From NCBI GenBank assembly GCA_024234395.1, contig JACKOH010000001.1, positions 1,383,001 through 1,447,000 of the forward strand: DNA of 64,000 bases, given 5' to 3'. Made by a program: the position numbers and the translations under genes. A model generated the notes under the pieces. It did not search any database. It was not told where the DNA came from and saw only the letters and a list, made by a program, of their open reading frames with translations. The stretch comes from Pseudomonadales bacterium (GTDB lineage: Bacteria; Pseudomonadota; Gammaproteobacteria; Pseudomonadales; Pseudohongiellaceae). Shown here in pieces: positions 61,223 through 64,000 of the stretch. The stretch's first letter is position 1, and every line of letters begins with the position of its first letter.

Positions 61223-61657
61223 CTAAACCCTTACTGCCATCACATCGGATTCGATACCCTGCAGAACGCAGTTGGTCGTGGCGCCGGGAAGACTCATCCA
61301 GCCGCCGGTTTTGCTGTGACTGCCAACGATGACCAGATCGGCTTCCAGGTCATGGGCCAGCCGCTTGATTTCCGTGGCCGGCTCACCATAGCGGATAACC
61401 AGGTTTTCCAATGGCACGGAGAAGTCGTTGCGATGAAGGATTTCGGTCAACCTGACCTGGGACTGATCCCTGAGCCGCCGCCGATCCGGATCGACCGGAT
61501 CCCCAAGATCACCGGGTAACATGAAATCACCGCGCAGAACATGCACCACGTAGACTCTGTCCATATGGCCTTCACAGAGCTTTCGGACCCGGCCGAGCAA
61601 CTGATCCGCATCGGGGGAAAAATCAATCGCTAACAGCAATTTATCGAAAATAGCCAA
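61223..61657 (-). CDS. Universal stress protein (UspA family)
   Basis: A 144-aa cytosolic protein. LLLAIDFSPDADQLL opens the fold and DLVIVGSHSKTGGWMSLPGATTNCVL, near the C-terminus, is the family's nucleotide-binding G2xG9GS/T-like motif. The start is a TTG at 61657, with GGGAGG six bases upstream; ATG starts further up give overlong proteins. A perfect Anr/FNR site lies at 61757, implying induction under low oxygen, as for Anr-dependent Usp proteins of Pseudomonas. Confidence 0.85.
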   Translation of the reverse strand: MAIFDKLLLAIDFSPDADQLLGRVRKLCEGHMDRVYVVHVLRGDFMLPGDLGDPVDPDRRRLRDQSQVRLTEILHRNDFSVPLENLVIRYGEPATEIKRLAHDLEADLVIVGSHSKTGGWMSLPGATTNCVLQGIESDVMAVRV

Positions 61658-61728
61658 AACTCGCCTCCCGGCTGGACCCAGCCTTCGCCCCGATGGGGCA
61701 ATAGACAATGGCGGTGTAACTGAAGCGC

Positions 61729-61734
61729 AGTATG
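61729..61734 (-). promoter_or_regulatory. -10 element of the usp promoter
   Basis: CATACT on the minus strand, at the position expected for a class II FNR/Anr-activated promoter (site centre at -41.5 puts the transcription start at about 61722). Confidence 0.55.
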
Positions 61735-61756
61735 AGCCAGACCCGGCACACGCCTT

Positions 61757-61770
61757 TTGATCTACATCAA
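61757..61770 (-). promoter_or_regulatory. Perfect Anr/FNR box of usp
   Basis: TTGAT-N4-ATCAA, a full match to the FNR/Anr consensus. It lies 100 bp upstream of the usp TTG start and is properly spaced to the -10 at 61729-61734. Confidence 0.85.
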
Positions 61771-61879
61771 CGGTCCCGAACAAAGCGTTCGTCCAGCTGC
61801 GTGCGGGGAGACATCCGCTCCAGTCTGAAAAACCACTTTTCAAAGCCCCGGGGACAATAGGCAGAACGATGGCGGCCGG

Positions 61880-61920
61880 AAAAAGATAGACAAAGATTTT
61901 CGTCGCTGCTGTTTGTCTAT
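61880..61920. terminator. Terminator of the DAHP synthase gene
   Basis: ATAGACAAA / TTTGTCTAT, a 9-bp stem with a 17-nt loop, flanked by A/T runs on both sides (CTTTTT on the minus strand). It lies about 60 bp past the aroG stop. Confidence 0.7.
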
Positions 61921-61978
61921 TTTTAGATTAATCGTTCTATTTTTCCTGTTGCAACTGTACCACACCAGTCTGTTCACT

Positions 61979-63070
61979 CTATTCTACAGACGAATTGGCC
62001 CTGCGTAGCGGCAACGCCGCCTCCACCGACCGGGCAAAGCGGCGCAACATTTCCTCCGTCGCCTCCCAGCCGACACAGGCGTCGGTGATGGAGACGCCGT
62101 AGCGGATTTCTTCCAGGTCGTCGGGGATCGGCTGATTGCCTTCCAGCAGATTGCTTTCCAGCATGACACCGACGATGCTGCGATTGCCGGCCTCAATCTG
62201 CGTGGCGACATCGTCCAGCACCAGCACCTGTTTCTGAAAATCCTTACTGGAATTGCCGTGACTGCAATCGATCATGATATTTTCGGTAATACCCGCCTTG
62301 CGCAGCTCCTCCTCACAGGCCTCGACACTGGCCCTGTCATAATTGGGAGAAGTGCCCCCACGTAGTATCACGTGGCAATGAGGATTTCCCTCGGTGCGGA
62401 AAACCGCGACCTTGCCATCTTCGGTGATACTGATAAAGCTGTGACTGGCCGAAGCGGAGCGGATGGCATTGACCGCCACTGCGAGGTTGCCATCCACATT
62501 GTTCTTGAAGCCCACTGCCGAAGAAATACCACTGGCCAGCTTGCGATGGGTAGGTGACTCCGTGGTGCGGGCTCCAATCGCCGTCCAGGTCACCAGATCC
62601 TGCAGGTACTGGGGAGAGATCAGGTCCAGTGCCTCGACCGCGATGGGCAAGCCGATACTGGCAATTTTCAACATCAATTCCCGACCGATGCGCAGGCCAT
62701 GATCGATCCGGTGGGAACCGTCCAGGTGGGGGTCGTAGATCAGCCCTTCCCAGCCTACCGAGGTCCTGGGTTTTTCAAAGTAGACGCGCATCAGTATCAC
62801 CAGCGAGTCCGACAATTCGTCGGCCAGCGGTTTAAGACGCTCGGCGTATTCGATTGCCTCGGCGGTATTGTGAATTGAACAGGGCCCCACCACCACCACG
62901 ACCCGGGGATCCTCGCGATCCAGGATCGCCTTGACGCTGCGATGACCGCGCAGCACGGTCGCCAGGGCTGCCCCGTCCAGCGGCAGGCTGTCCTTAAGTT
63001 CACGCGGTGTCGGCAGTTCTTCAAAGCCGATGATATGGAGGTTGTCGATTTCCTTGTTACGTTGACTCAT
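61979..63070 (-). CDS. 3-deoxy-7-phosphoheptulonate (DAHP) synthase, class I
   Basis: First step of the shikimate pathway, joining PEP and erythrose-4-phosphate. It is 363 aa, of the AroG/AroF/AroH type. VVVVVGPCSIHNTAEA, LMRVYFEKPRTSVGWEGLIYDP and GNPHCHVILRGGTSPNY are the PEP- and metal-site motifs; MIDCSHGNSSKDF holds a metal-ligand His. Which amino acid inhibits it cannot be read from sequence. It is divergent from the YeiP gene. Confidence 0.95.
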   Translation of the reverse strand: MSQRNKEIDNLHIIGFEELPTPRELKDSLPLDGAALATVLRGHRSVKAILDREDPRVVVVVGPCSIHNTAEAIEYAERLKPLADELSDSLVILMRVYFEKPRTSVGWEGLIYDPHLDGSHRIDHGLRIGRELMLKIASIGLPIAVEALDLISPQYLQDLVTWTAIGARTTESPTHRKLASGISSAVGFKNNVDGNLAVAVNAIRSASASHSFISITEDGKVAVFRTEGNPHCHVILRGGTSPNYDRASVEACEEELRKAGITENIMIDCSHGNSSKDFQKQVLVLDDVATQIEAGNRSIVGVMLESNLLEGNQPIPDDLEEIRYGVSITDACVGWEATEEMLRRFARSVEAALPLRRANSSVE

Positions 63071-63226
63071 AGTCTTTCCAGGCCGGTTGCTGTTGCTACA
63101 TTATCGGGCCGACAGCAGCTGATGGCAAAAGTGGATAGCGAAGTTTACCCGCTCGTAATTCCCATTTACTCGGCCCCACCGATCCAGTAAATTGGCGCCT
63201 GCCAGAATGCCATATTGGGGATGAAA

Positions 63227-63793
63227 ATGTTAAAGGCAAGCGAACTGAAAAGAGGGATGGTAATCGACTTCGACGGGGTACCGCACATCGTCCGGCAACT
63301 GGAAAGCAAAAGCCCGTCCTCGCGCGGTGCCGCCACCCTGTACAAGGTTCGTTTCAACAACCTGCAGACCGGCCAGAAACTGGATTCCTCCTTCAAGGGG
63401 GACGACGTGCTCAAGGAAGCCGACTGTGTGCGGGTCAAAGTCCAGTACTCCTACCAGGACGGCGACACGTATTTCTTCATGGATACCGAGGACTACACCC
63501 AGTACAGCCTGAACGCGGATGAGCTGGCGGGACAACTGGATTACCTGGCCGAACAGCAGGATGACATCATCGCCCTGGTGATGGAGGGTAATCTGCTGGG
63601 TGTCGAACTGCCCCAGTCGGTCTCCCTGCCAATCGTGGATACGCCCCCTGCGGTAACCGGATCCTCTGCCACCAACCGCACCAAGACCGCCACCCTGAGC
63701 ACCGGTCTGGAAGTTCAGGTGCCGGAGTACCTGGAACCGGGTGAAGTCATCAGGGTCAATACCCTGACCGGCAAGTTCATCTCCAGGGCCTGA
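63227..63793 (+). CDS. yeiP: Elongation factor P-like protein YeiP (EfpL)
   Basis: EF-P paralogue that helps ribosomes through polyproline and other difficult sequences. ATG at 63227 (MLKASELKRGMVI) gives 188 aa and has GGGG six bases upstream; an ATG at 63221 and a TTG at 63215 are alternatives. Domain I has SPSSRGAATLYKVRF, where E. coli YeiP has SPTARGAATLYK; the loop ends in Arg rather than EF-P's modified lysine. NRTKTATLSTGLEVQVPEYLEPGE is the YeiP-type C-terminal signature. Confidence 0.93.
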   Translation: MLKASELKRGMVIDFDGVPHIVRQLESKSPSSRGAATLYKVRFNNLQTGQKLDSSFKGDDVLKEADCVRVKVQYSYQDGDTYFFMDTEDYTQYSLNADELAGQLDYLAEQQDDIIALVMEGNLLGVELPQSVSLPIVDTPPAVTGSSATNRTKTATLSTGLEVQVPEYLEPGEVIRVNTLTGKFISRA

Positions 63794-63832
63794 GCCTGAG
63801 GCCGAGAAACCCGGTTTCCCGGCGTACGGGCG

Positions 63833-64000
63833 TCACGGCATCCGGTGATCAAAATGTCCGTTGGCCAGAAACTGCAGCACCTGTCTGATCACCTCGTCGT
63901 TGTACATCATCCAGGTATGGGTGACCGGCAGGATCAGGTGATCGGTCATGCCTTCCACTCTCGTGCTTTCAACCGATACCTTACCATCGTCAGGTCCCGG
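63833..64000 (-). CDS. Alpha/beta hydrolase, C-terminal fragment (window edge)
   Basis: 55 codons to a stop on the minus strand; the rest lies beyond the window. PDDGKVSVESTRVEGMTDHL followed by PVTHTWMMYNDEVIRQVLQFL resembles the end of lipase-like alpha/beta hydrolases, where THTWMM holds the catalytic histidine. Substrate cannot be judged. Confidence 0.7.
   Translation of the reverse strand, partial: PGPDDGKVSVESTRVEGMTDHLILPVTHTWMMYNDEVIRQVLQFLANGHFDHRMP

Larger units (their letters stand above)
61658..61978. other. Regulatory gap between usp and the DAHP synthase gene
   Basis: 321 bp holding the usp promoter region, the Anr/FNR box and the DAHP synthase terminator described separately. 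No gene. Confidence 0.6.

Overview
The window is a stretch of bacterial chromosome with moderately high GC. It carries about 60 protein-coding genes, one tRNA and the edges of two more genes. Gene content and order point to a gammaproteobacterium close to Pseudomonas and related marine lineages. The evidence is rpsB-tsf-pyrH-frr divergent from map-glnD; dapD-dapE; the block nadB / rpoE-rseA-mucD-lepA-lepB-rnc-era-recO; adk near tsaB; and trmJ divergent from suhB. Genus cannot be fixed from the sequence alone. No prophage, intact IS element, CRISPR array or rRNA operon was seen.

Layout. 1-3.1 kb: translation operon on the minus strand, with a structured leader before rpsB and a terminator-like hairpin between rpsB and tsf; ribosomal protein S2 has a long acidic then Lys/Ala-rich tail. 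3.3-9.4 kb: map, glnD, a Spx/ArsC-like protein, dapD and dapE (nitrogen signalling and lysine/peptidoglycan precursors). 9.4-20.2 kb, minus strand: rsmJ, uppP, tsaB, a huge Lys/Ala/Pro histone-like protein (AlgP type), adk, mazG, rlmD, cysM, recO, era, rnc and a DUF4845 membrane protein. 20.5-26.5 kb: lepB, lepA, mucD, rseA and rpoE, with a clear sigma-E type promoter before rpoE and no rseB/mucB gene. 26.7-31 kb: nadB, ygfX, sdhE, ygfZ and an unrecognised gene.

31-39.5 kb is the least ordinary region: a TonB-dependent receptor, a secreted repeat-rich (beta-helix-like) protein, a 2OG-Fe(II) oxygenase-like protein, a truncated epoxide-hydrolase-like remnant and a PiT phosphate transporter. Sites that look like PhoB boxes (direct heptamers with an exact 11-bp period) sit upstream of the secreted-protein/receptor pair and of the PiT gene, suggesting a phosphate-starvation outer-membrane uptake module.

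39.4-54.9 kb: tRNA-Arg(CCT), an exported MsrB, an ElaA-type acetyltransferase, PutP, an Fe-S type (SufR-like) regulator with palindromic operators, a YdgA/DUF945 protein, a YgiQ radical SAM protein, trmJ, a SuhB homologue that has lost the catalytic residues of inositol monophosphatases, a MATE transporter, an orphan B12-binding radical SAM enzyme, a nitroreductase, a zinc-ribbon protein, an acyltransferase and a TetR regulator. 55-64 kb: TSUP transporter with a Cys-less rhodanese, one-carbon/aldehyde genes (purU, frmA, gloA, folD), an aromatic aminotransferase, a universal stress protein behind a perfect Anr/FNR box, DAHP synthase, an EF-P-like protein (YeiP) and the end of an alpha/beta hydrolase.

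A family of about 150-bp non-coding inverted-repeat elements (MITE-like) is present as two full copies (about 20.3 and 42.3 kb) plus solitary end sequences.
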